A stretch of DNA of 64,000 nt from UBA1275 sp038124025 (GTDB taxonomy: Bacteria > Bacteroidota > Rhodothermia > Balneolales > Balneolaceae), in the NCBI GenBank assembly GCA_038124025.1, contig JAYPBC010000007.1, positions 19,098 through 83,097 of the forward strand, given 5' to 3'. Shown here piece after piece: positions 17,538 through 25,194 of the stretch. The first letter of the stretch is position 1. Each line of letters begins with the position of its first letter. The notes below the pieces were generated by a model. The model did not search any database. It was not told the origin of the DNA and saw only the letters and a program-made list of their open reading frames with translations. A program made the translations under genes and the position numbers.

Positions 17538-20261
17538 TTATACCCCAAACCAATAGCTAAGTTTAATCAGAAATATGTTCAAAGGCTTTTGATCCAACAT
17601 TTCACCAAAATCTCTGGATATATCCATTAGTCCATTTCCCATAACTCCGTCCCTTTGTTGTTGCCACACGAAAAATAAGGTGGATCCTGGGCGGTATTCC
17701 CAACGAAAAACCACACTTCCTTGTAATGCTGTGTAGGTAAAATCCGGCCGGTAAAATCTGAATGATGTGGGTTCCTCACTACCATAACTCACTTGATATA
17801 AGCCAGCCCCCAAATCTTCCAGATCTCCTTCGTCTACCCCATAAATATCAAAATCAAAGGTCCTTTCTTTTTTTAGTTCACCAAATTCAGAGAAACGCGC
17901 CGATTGTACATAGGGTCTAAGGTAGGTTTCAAGAGTCATATTTTGTGAAAATGTCCAATTCAAACGAATATTTGCGGATAAACTAGAACTTTTATTTGTG
18001 GCAAAAATATATCGATACCCATAAGTTTGATTCGCATCAGGATCTATCTGCCTACGTGTAATGGTGGCAACATATTGATCTTGATCTAATTCGTAGCTCA
18101 ATTCAGGCCCAAACACCATTTGAATATTAGATCGAGGTCGCCAATTAAAATCCAACCAATAATAACTATCGTATTCCTCAGCTACATCCCGACGCTGGTA
18201 CTGCCCCACTTGAACACTCCACACTTTGGATTGATTGGTAATCAGATTCACATTGACCCCTAAATCATTATTGTATAGCATAATAGGCCCACCACGACTT
18301 AAACGGTCAGTAACTTGCCCATAATTTGCGTTAGCATTCACGTTTAATGCCCATTGATTATCAAACATCCAATAAAAACCCATGTTGGATCCTTGATTTC
18401 CAACATCACCATCAAAATTCCAACCAACCAAATAATAATGCCAAGCTTGAAAATATCTACCAATACTAGGGGCAGCCTCTGCATATCGAATCGCGGCCGC
18501 CAACGCCTTATAATCCGCTCTTGTTTGAAATCCAATTTCATTGGTTTCATAGCCCGGTGTCACCATCGAATAAGTAAGTGACCCAGTCCAATGTTCACCC
18601 GATGCCTTGTTTAGGCTCCACTCACCTGCAAAGCCTTCTAAGTAGGTGGCCGACTCATCCACTGAAAAAGAACGACCATCTACTCTTTGGTAATATCTCG
18701 CTGGAGATTGTTGCAGCGATGTGATGAATGATTCATCCCCGTTCACCCTGCTATAAGAAACAGAACCACTAGCTATCCATTGTCTATTACTCCAAGAATG
18801 CTCCCAGTCTGTACCGACTAAATAAGATGAATTTGCCATTAACTGTTCAAAATAAGTAATTTCAACAGAACGGTTTACACTACTCAAATAACCTCCAACT
18901 ATTGTATTCCCTTCGTTGAAATCTTTCTTCACTCTGGATACAAAATAATTAGCAAAAGGCTCGATTGGGTATGTGCCTTCTGACTGACTGAATCCATCCT
19001 CTATACGCACGGTGTAGTCCGCCTCTTCCGCTCTGGTCACTGCATCTAACACGCCAAAAGACCAGCCATTACGTGTTTTGCCACTTAATTTAACCGCTCC
19101 TGCAATTCGTGTTTGACTAGGCCTATCCTGGTATACCTGGACATCCGCATAACTATCAAAAATTGAAAAACCACTAAATGCATTGTACCCCCTCAGTGAG
19201 CCTGATGGGGGACGCCCTATTCTCCTAGAATAAAAAGTATTTGGGGTACCAGCCGTGAAATCTGTCTGTGTTTGGCCAAAACGAAAGATATCACTTCCCT
19301 CCAAAAAGAATGGCCTACGTTCAGGGAAATAAATTTCGAATGCTGATAAATTTATGGTAGCCGGGTCAGCTTCAACTTGGCCAAAATCAGGGTTTATCGT
19401 AGCTGTTAAAGTAAGATCCGAAGTTATCCCATACTTTATATCTCCCCCAAAACTCTGACTAATATTGTTAGGCGTATAATAAGGATTGTCGCCGGTTTTC
19501 TGCTCCTTAATGTTAGTAACTGAAGCGTAAGGTGTAATCTCTAATCGATTAAACTTATTTAGCTTAGATATACCAAATAAACTACCGAATCTAGAGACCA
19601 TTCCACCTTTGGAACGTGAAATAGGTGCCCAGAAATTTATCTCAGAATTGCGAGCAATACGTCGTTGAAAGTTAAGCCCCCATAACTGATTTGTTTTTTT
19701 TGCATCATAGCGTATTTGGGATAATGGGATTTTCATTTCGACGGACCAACCATTCGATAGTATCACAGCCTCTGCTTCCCAAACAGCATCCCAAAGAATA
19801 TCCTCTTGAGTGTCATCGTAATATAAAACGTCTTTTTGGACACCACGTGGATTTACCGCAAAAGTGAAGGCCGTACGTTTATCATTATAACTATCAATAT
19901 TAACATAAATCCAATCAGATGAAAAAGAACCATCCCTCCTGAAAATTGGCGCCACAATTGAATCTGGATTTTGCTCATAGGCCATTACCCCAACCCATAG
20001 GTATTGATCGTCAAAAGCGATAGAAGCCTCGGTTGGTTGACTAGGTACGCCCCCATCAACAGGAGTGAACTGAATAAAGTTAGTGGCTTTTTGACTTATC
20101 TTCCAAATCTCTTCATCCAAAAACCCGTCTAGTATGATTGGGCTATCATCACTTAAGCGGGTCGCATTCATGGTCGGCTGTCCAAGCAAGGGCATTGTTA
20201 GCATCAAAATAAATAATGTCATAAAAATGATCGATTGAACACTGTTACTATATAATGACAT
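17538..20261 (-). CDS. DUF5916 protein with CBM9-like domain and beta-barrel
   Basis: A 907-residue exported protein; the start at 20261 gives a proper signal peptide (basic end, then IIFMTLFILMLTMPLLG, cleavage near residue 29). Residues about 35-220 form a CBM9-like sugar-binding-type domain (ILDGFLDEEIW, SDWIYVNIDSYNDKRTA, NGWSVEMKIPLSQIRY). The remaining DUF5916 region contains PDFGQVEADPATINLSAFE and FFPERRPFFLEG-like segments and many alternating aromatic strands, ending in a C-terminal FGV, which suggests an outer-membrane beta-barrel. The role is unknown; such proteins are common in Bacteroidota. A GH16 lipoprotein gene is divergent from it. Confidence 0.87.
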   Translation of the reverse strand: MSLYSNSVQSIIFMTLFILMLTMPLLGQPTMNATRLSDDSPIILDGFLDEEIWKISQKATNFIQFTPVDGGVPSQPTEASIAFDDQYLWVGVMAYEQNPDSIVAPIFRRDGSFSSDWIYVNIDSYNDKRTAFTFAVNPRGVQKDVLYYDDTQEDILWDAVWEAEAVILSNGWSVEMKIPLSQIRYDAKKTNQLWGLNFQRRIARNSEINFWAPISRSKGGMVSRFGSLFGISKLNKFNRLEITPYASVTNIKEQKTGDNPYYTPNNISQSFGGDIKYGITSDLTLTATINPDFGQVEADPATINLSAFEIYFPERRPFFLEGSDIFRFGQTQTDFTAGTPNTFYSRRIGRPPSGSLRGYNAFSGFSIFDSYADVQVYQDRPSQTRIAGAVKLSGKTRNGWSFGVLDAVTRAEEADYTVRIEDGFSQSEGTYPIEPFANYFVSRVKKDFNEGNTIVGGYLSSVNRSVEITYFEQLMANSSYLVGTDWEHSWSNRQWIASGSVSYSRVNGDESFITSLQQSPARYYQRVDGRSFSVDESATYLEGFAGEWSLNKASGEHWTGSLTYSMVTPGYETNEIGFQTRADYKALAAAIRYAEAAPSIGRYFQAWHYYLVGWNFDGDVGNQGSNMGFYWMFDNQWALNVNANANYGQVTDRLSRGGPIMLYNNDLGVNVNLITNQSKVWSVQVGQYQRRDVAEEYDSYYWLDFNWRPRSNIQMVFGPELSYELDQDQYVATITRRQIDPDANQTYGYRYIFATNKSSSLSANIRLNWTFSQNMTLETYLRPYVQSARFSEFGELKKERTFDFDIYGVDEGDLEDLGAGLYQVSYGSEEPTSFRFYRPDFTYTALQGSVVFRWEYRPGSTLFFVWQQQRDGVMGNGLMDISRDFGEMLDQKPLNIFLIKLSYWFGV

Positions 20262-20602
20262 ATGGTTTCGCTGGGGTATTATTTCAGAACTAATTGTACA
20301 CATGATTGAAAAACTGGTAAGAAGGAAAAATAGGCCCATTCGATTGTTAGTACGAACCTAAAAAATAATAGTTACATGTTGAAACATATGTTGATTTCAA
20401 AGGCTAAACGATCATGAGCCTACCCTTCTATCTGGAAAAACCTTTAACCAATTTTGCTACAAATTTACTCCAAAAAAGGTATTTTTACCCTTATGTTATT
20501 TCAGTCTTAGTACATGTAATGTAATTTTGAGCCGATAAGTTGACTCAAATACCATCATTTAACTGACCAAAACTGCTCTTATAAACAATGTGTGTTTCTA
20601 CA

Positions 20603-21427
20603 ATGAAAAAGCTTCTACCACTGTTTCTTTTTAGTATCCTGTTCAGCACCACCCAATGCGCAACAAAAACTGAAAATGAGGATACAAGCGATGACAACTT
20701 AATTTGGTCCGATGAATTTGACGGGGACTTTATAGATACCACCAAATGGAAATTTGAAACAGGTGACCATGGGTGGGGAAATAATGAATGGCAAGATTAT
20801 CAGCCACAAGGCTCTGATAATGTTGAGGTGAAAGACGGAACACTTAGAATAACCGCTCGAAAAACTGGCGCAGGTCAACGAGTAGGTGACTATACCTCTT
20901 CCCGTATCAATAGTAGAGAATCTTTTTTGTACGGAAGGATTGAAATACGTGCCAAAATGCCTGAATACAAAGGACCTGGAATTTGGCCCGCTCTTTGGAT
21001 GCTTGGAGAAAATATTGATGAAATCGGATGGCCACTATGCGGGGAAATCGACTTAATGGAATACATTAGCTCCAAACCAGACTCCGTCCTAATGACCATT
21101 CACTCTGAAGCCAACAATCATATGAATGGTACACAGCTAAGTTCAGGCTTCGTGTCACTACCCACTATTGAAGAGGAGTTCAATGTCTTTGGATTGCTAT
21201 GGGAAGAGGAACGTCTCATATTCTATGTAAATGGCCCTGAACAAGTACTGTTAACGATCAACCGACCTGAAGATTATAACCAAGAAAACTGGCCCTTTGA
21301 TAAACCTCATTATTTCTTAATGAACATTGCTGTAGGTGGCAACTTAGGTGGCCTTGAAGGAGTAGATGATTCTATTTTCCCTGCTACCATGGAAGTGGAT
21401 TACGTACGTATTTACGCCTTAGATTAA
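20603..21427 (+). CDS. Glycoside hydrolase family 16 lipoprotein (beta-glucanase type)
   Basis: Start at 20603 (MKKLLPLFLF) gives a lipoprotein signal with lipobox TTQC at residues 16-19; an ATG five codons upstream is less likely. The rest is one GH16 domain: LIWSDEFDG, NNEWQDY, FLYGRIEIRAKMP, GIWPALWMLG and the catalytic GEIDLMEY with nucleophile E148, assisting D150 and acid/base E153. GH16 enzymes cut beta-1,3 or mixed beta-1,3/1,4 glucans such as algal laminarin; this one is most like laminarinases. It probably sits on the outer-membrane surface and provides sugar from algal polysaccharide. No SusC/SusD pair lies next to it. Confidence 0.92.
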   Translation: MKKLLPLFLFSILFSTTQCATKTENEDTSDDNLIWSDEFDGDFIDTTKWKFETGDHGWGNNEWQDYQPQGSDNVEVKDGTLRITARKTGAGQRVGDYTSSRINSRESFLYGRIEIRAKMPEYKGPGIWPALWMLGENIDEIGWPLCGEIDLMEYISSKPDSVLMTIHSEANNHMNGTQLSSGFVSLPTIEEEFNVFGLLWEEERLIFYVNGPEQVLLTINRPEDYNQENWPFDKPHYFLMNIAVGGNLGGLEGVDDSIFPATMEVDYVRIYALD

Positions 21428-21522
21428 CCAATAGGAATAGCCTGACAAAATTAGACGGAACGGGTCTTTTTCAAATCTAGGAGATTTTGTCCATTAAAGA
21501 AGTCTACCTTTTTTTCTCCGAA

Positions 21523-21819
21523 TTACACCGTGCGAGACAAATATACCATCGTGGCTCCCCAAGACGATCTATCGTTTGCAGTTTGAAATGAAATCACTCT
21601 TGGATCTCTTTCTAAGATAGCCTGTACTCCACGGCGTAATATACCTTTACCCTTCCCGTGGATGATCCGAATCTCAAGAATATTTCTGTTGAGACACTCT
21701 GTAATATATTCAGGAATGAGACTATTGATTTCGTTGGGTTTAAACGAATGCAAATCTAGAATTCCATCTATGGGATATTTTTGAGTACTTCCTTGATCAA
21801 CCATGACGATGCTATTCAA
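21523..21819 (-). CDS. Smr domain protein
   Basis: A 98-residue protein that is almost only an Smr domain, as at the C-terminus of MutS2. The LDLHSF motif near residue 22 and IRIIHGKGKGILRRGV (the HGxG motif) are plain. Stand-alone Smr domains are nicking endonucleases on DNA or RNA, in several cases acting on branched DNA or stalled ribosome mRNAs. The substrate here is not known. Its start overlaps the stop of the Dabb gene by four bases, so the two are translationally coupled. Confidence 0.9.
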   Translation of the reverse strand: MNSIVMVDQGSTQKYPIDGILDLHSFKPNEINSLIPEYITECLNRNILEIRIIHGKGKGILRRGVQAILERDPRVISFQTANDRSSWGATMVYLSRTV

Positions 21820-22121
21820 GAAAGTGCGTCAACCACTCTGCGTTCTACAACTATATTTTTCGCGAAGGAAAGCACCTTTTGATGTTCAGGATGCTCTGCA
21901 TACCGTTGTAGAGCTTCTTGGTCTGCATGCATTGAGATCAAACAAAGGTCACAAACTTGTTCCCCCTCACCTTCGTAATTAACACATACCTGTAAGTGAT
22001 CAATGTCGGAAATTAGCTCAGGAAGCCGCTCTAATTTATTCTTGAACTCTTGAATTAGTTCATTTTTGGGAACACCTTGGAATTCATTTTTAATCTTCCA
22101 AAGGACAATATGTTGTATCAT
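21816..22121 (-). CDS. Dabb (stress-responsive alpha/beta-barrel) protein
   Basis: A 101-residue ferredoxin-like dimeric alpha/beta-barrel protein. MIQHIVLWKIK at the start and YAEHPEHQKVLSFAKNIVVERRVVD at the end are the two conserved ends of the Dabb fold, with the ligand-facing His in HPEHQ. These small proteins range from stress proteins to cyclases; there is not enough here to assign a reaction. It is the first gene of a two-gene unit with the Smr protein. Confidence 0.9.
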   Translation of the reverse strand: MIQHIVLWKIKNEFQGVPKNELIQEFKNKLERLPELISDIDHLQVCVNYEGEGEQVCDLCLISMHADQEALQRYAEHPEHQKVLSFAKNIVVERRVVDALS

Positions 22122-22264
22122 GTGATAGTGATTGATAATGTAATCGAGTGCACCGTTATTAGAATACGAACCTACTAGCTAGAAACTAAACCATAAGGGC
22201 CCACATAAACTGATTAATTTGAATGGTTAATTTCGAAACGAATTTCACTAAATAACCGTATCTT

Positions 22265-22281
22265 TATTACTTAAAGTAATA
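22265..22281. promoter_or_regulatory. Inverted repeat upstream of the folE remnant
   Basis: TATTACTT-A-AAGTAATA is a perfect 8-bp inverted repeat with a one-base centre, 40 bases before the ATG of the folE pseudogene and 144 bases before the Dabb start on the other strand. It could be an operator left from folE. No known repressor consensus was matched, and AT-rich palindromes arise often by chance. Confidence 0.3.
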
Positions 22282-22321
22282 CATATAGAATTAATAATAT
22301 TACTGAACTTCTCCAACTATT

Positions 22322-22779
22322 ATGAAAAAAACGATCGATAGCTTAGATCAACACGAAGAATATGGCCACATTGGGGAAGCCTACGGTGGAAGTTCCGAGC
22401 TTACTTCTATCAGAAGTGACGCATTTGCGTTAAGTAATGACGAAAAATCAAACAAATAGAACATTATTTCGCAAAAATAATGGATACACTTGGATTAGAC
22501 TTCAGTGACGATAGCCTTAGAGAAACGCTTAGAAGAGTTGCGAAAATATACGTCAAAGAAATGTTCAATGGGTTAAATCCAGCCAATAGACCTGAGGCGT
22601 GAACCTTTAACAATAACGATGATTACTCAGATGTTGTGATTGAAAAAATTATACAAGAAAACTCTTTTTGTGAACATGACTTTCTCCCTTATATTGATAA
22701 CGCACATGTAGCTTATATTTCTAAAGGAAAAGTCATCGGTCTTTCAAAAATTAATCGACTTTATTCGCACCCCTTCTGA
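22322..22779 (+). pseudogene. folE: Decayed GTP cyclohydrolase I gene
   Basis: Frame one reads ATG to a TAG at 22457 (MKKTIDSLDQHEEYGHIGEA...). After a one-base loss in an A-run near 22443-22447 the next frame reads KIKQIEHYFAKIMDTLGLDF, RVAKIYVKEMFNGLNPANRP, then TGA at 22600, then YSDVVIEKIIQENSFCEHDF, IDNAHVAYISKGKVIGLSKI, and ends at TGA 22777. These are the conserved FolE blocks. The zinc-binding CEHH has become CEHD, and the whole C-terminal third, with the second zinc cysteine, is missing. FolE makes dihydroneopterin triphosphate, the first step to folate and queuosine. This copy cannot be functional; a second folE elsewhere is expected. Confidence 0.88.
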
Positions 22780-22804
22780 ATAATTGAAGAATTACCTTAG
22801 TAGT

Positions 22805-24295
22805 ATGCACTCCTCAGTCCTTCATGTTTACAATACATTAAGCAGAAAAAAAGAAGTTTTTGAACCACTACATCCTCCGCATGTGGGCATGTATGTATGT
22901 GGGCCTACTGTTTATGGTGACGCTCATTTAGGCCATGCTAAAAGCTATGTTTCTTTTGATATTGTTCGCCGGTATTTGCGGTATTTAGGGTATAAAGTTC
23001 GATATGTGCAAAATATTACCGATGTAGGGCATTTAGTAGGAGACGGAGACGAAGGCGAAGACAAAATCTCCAAAAAGGCACGCTTAGAGCAACTTGACCC
23101 GATGGAAATTGCTGAAACCTACACGTACACTTATTTTCGAGACATGGACGCCCTTGATGTAGAGCGGCCAGACATCTCCCCTCGTGCTACTGGACACATA
23201 CCTGAACAAATTGCAATGATTCAGGATTTAATTGACAAAGGACATGCCTACACTAGTAACGGAAATGTGTACTTTGATGTGCTATCCGCACCTAATTATG
23301 GACAATTAAGTGGACGAAAGGTTGAAGATGCAACGAGTGGTACTCGAATTGAGACAGCCTCTGATAAACGTAATCCTGCGGACTTTGCTTTATGGAAAAA
23401 AGCCGAAGACCAACACCTAATGAAATGGCCTTCCCCCTGGGGAGTAGGATATCCAGGGTGGCATATTGAATGTTCCGCTATGAGCATTAAATATCTGGGT
23501 GCCGAATTTGACATCCATGGTGGTGGACTAGAAAATCAATTCCCTCATCACGAATGTGAGATTGCTCAGGCAGAGTGTTCGACAGGTGAATCATTCGCGA
23601 AGTATTGGCTACATAATAATATGGTTACCCTAGACGGGCAAAAGATGGGTAAATCTCTGGGTAATGCCATAAGTTTAGAAGAGTTTTTCGAGGGCTCGCA
23701 TTCCTTACTTAAGCGCTCATGGGACCCTCAAGTTATTCGTTTTTTCTTACTTCAGAGTCATTACCGAAGCACTACCGATTTTTCAGAAAAAGCATTAGAA
23801 GCAGCAGAGACAGGCTTTCAATCACTACGACTGAACATGCAAAGTATTTTAGGATACGATCCAAAAAACTCTGATGATCGGAATGACGAGCACAACAATG
23901 AAGCCCTTCCAAAGCTTAAGGAAGCTTTTGAGTCTGCTATGAATGACGACTTTAATACAGCTCAAGCTATAGCTAGTCTTTTTGATCATACAAAAAAAAT
24001 AAATAAAAATATTAACGCAGGTCACCCCCCTTCCGATGTATACAAGCTACAAAATTGGCTTAAAACGGCGCTAATTGAGGTGTTGGGATTAAAATATACG
24101 GTCGATAGTAATTCCGATAGCACATTCAACAATAACCTTAGTGAAGAATTACTTCATTTATTACTTGATATAAGAACCAAAGCCCGAATGAAACGAGACT
24201 TTGAACTATCCGACATTATTCGAGATAGACTTAAAAAACTAGACATAGAATTAAAAGATAGCAAAGAAGGAACTCGGTATAGTCTGCCAAAATGA
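22805..24295 (+). CDS. cysS: Cysteinyl-tRNA synthetase
   Basis: Start at the ATG of MHSSVLHVYNTLSRKKEVFE (22805), which matches the family N-terminus; a TTG seven codons up is less likely. Charges tRNA-Cys. The HIGH motif appears as DAHLGH after the zinc-binding MYVCGPTVYG. ECSAMS and HHECEIAQAE carry the other zinc ligands, and KMGKSLGN is the KMSKS loop. The 496-residue length is normal. It follows the folE remnant by 25 bases and overlaps yidD by four bases. Confidence 0.97.
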   Translation: MHSSVLHVYNTLSRKKEVFEPLHPPHVGMYVCGPTVYGDAHLGHAKSYVSFDIVRRYLRYLGYKVRYVQNITDVGHLVGDGDEGEDKISKKARLEQLDPMEIAETYTYTYFRDMDALDVERPDISPRATGHIPEQIAMIQDLIDKGHAYTSNGNVYFDVLSAPNYGQLSGRKVEDATSGTRIETASDKRNPADFALWKKAEDQHLMKWPSPWGVGYPGWHIECSAMSIKYLGAEFDIHGGGLENQFPHHECEIAQAECSTGESFAKYWLHNNMVTLDGQKMGKSLGNAISLEEFFEGSHSLLKRSWDPQVIRFFLLQSHYRSTTDFSEKALEAAETGFQSLRLNMQSILGYDPKNSDDRNDEHNNEALPKLKEAFESAMNDDFNTAQAIASLFDHTKKINKNINAGHPPSDVYKLQNWLKTALIEVLGLKYTVDSNSDSTFNNNLSEELLHLLLDIRTKARMKRDFELSDIIRDRLKKLDIELKDSKEGTRYSLPK

Positions 24296-24579
24296 AACTA
24301 ATCCACAATTTCTTTACTTTCGTACTCATTGGATTAGTACGCTTTTACCAAATGGCTATCTCTCCGTATCTTGGACGAACTTGTAGATACACCCCTACTT
24401 GCTCTCAATATACCATTGAGGCTATAGAAGAATGGGGACCTGCGAAAGGTGTCTGGCTTGGAATAAAGAGAATTTCGAGTTGTCACCCATGGGGTGGGCA
24501 CGGATATGATCCTGTACCGTCTTCATCAACCAGAAATACGGAAAAAAAGAACATACTATCAAAGGAAGAGCAAAGCTAA
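24292..24579 (+). CDS. yidD: Membrane protein insertion efficiency factor YidD
   Basis: A 95-residue protein of the YidD family, which helps the YidC insertase at the inner membrane. The core YQMAISPYLGRTCRYTPTCS includes the conserved Cys pair, followed by YTIEAIEEWGPAKGVWLGIKR and HPWGGHGYDPVP. It starts inside the end of cysS (ATGA overlap). YidD is normally linked to rnpA/yidC; here it is coupled to cysS instead. Confidence 0.94.
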   Translation: MKLIHNFFTFVLIGLVRFYQMAISPYLGRTCRYTPTCSQYTIEAIEEWGPAKGVWLGIKRISSCHPWGGHGYDPVPSSSTRNTEKKNILSKEEQS

Positions 24580-24633
24580 GGTACACTCACTCAATTTTTA
24601 TATCGATAAATTTCATATCTGAACTCATATACC

Positions 24634-25116
24634 ATGATCAACATAACGTTTAAAGAAAGAAACTCAATCGAACAAGTGGAAGAAGCCCATGATTTTGCAC
24701 CTAAATTTGATCCAAATGGCTTAATTCCGGTGGTTACAACCGATTACCATTCTGGAGAACTACTCATGCACGGGTATATGAACGAAGAAGCACTAAAAAA
24801 AACCATTTCATTGGGAGAGGCGGTTTACTATTCCAGAAGTAGGAAAACAATCTGGCATAAAGGAGCGACCTCCGGCTTAACACAGATCGTCAAGGAATTT
24901 CGGGTTGATGACGACCAAGATTGTGTATGGTTACGTGTAGAAGTCCAAGGAAATGGAGCTAGTTGTCATGTTGGCTATCGATCCTGTTTCTACAGAAGCG
25001 TACCTACGAAGGAAGCCTTTGAGCAAACGGATGGACGACTTGTTTATGAAGAAGATGAGAAGGTGTTTGACCCCAAAGAAGTCTACGGAGACGCTCCTAA
25101 TCCCACCATACTGTAA
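24634..25116 (+). CDS. hisI: Phosphoribosyl-AMP cyclohydrolase
   Basis: Third step of histidine synthesis, opening the purine ring of PR-AMP. The 160-residue protein has the single PRA-CH domain: LMHGYMNEEALKKTI, YYSRSRKTIWHKGATSG, and the metal site VDDDQDCVWLRVE ... CHVGYRSCFYR with its Asp and Cys ligands. The HisE (pyrophosphohydrolase) half found fused in many bacteria is absent, so HisE must be separate. The first 25 residues are an extra N-terminal extension. No other his gene lies in the window. It is convergent with polA. Confidence 0.93.
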   Translation: MINITFKERNSIEQVEEAHDFAPKFDPNGLIPVVTTDYHSGELLMHGYMNEEALKKTISLGEAVYYSRSRKTIWHKGATSGLTQIVKEFRVDDDQDCVWLRVEVQGNGASCHVGYRSCFYRSVPTKEAFEQTDGRLVYEEDEKVFDPKEVYGDAPNPTIL

Positions 25117-25194
25117 TTACTTGTTTTACCATTAATTTTTTATTACCTGGCAAAATCTTACCAAGAAACAGTGTGTGCAAACAGTATGTGGCGA

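Noticed and set aside
19843..19850. CCACGTGG, the core of a parS site
   Set aside because: Only the central eight bases fit; the flanks are wrong for parS, and it lies inside the DUF5916 coding sequence 14 kb from parAB.
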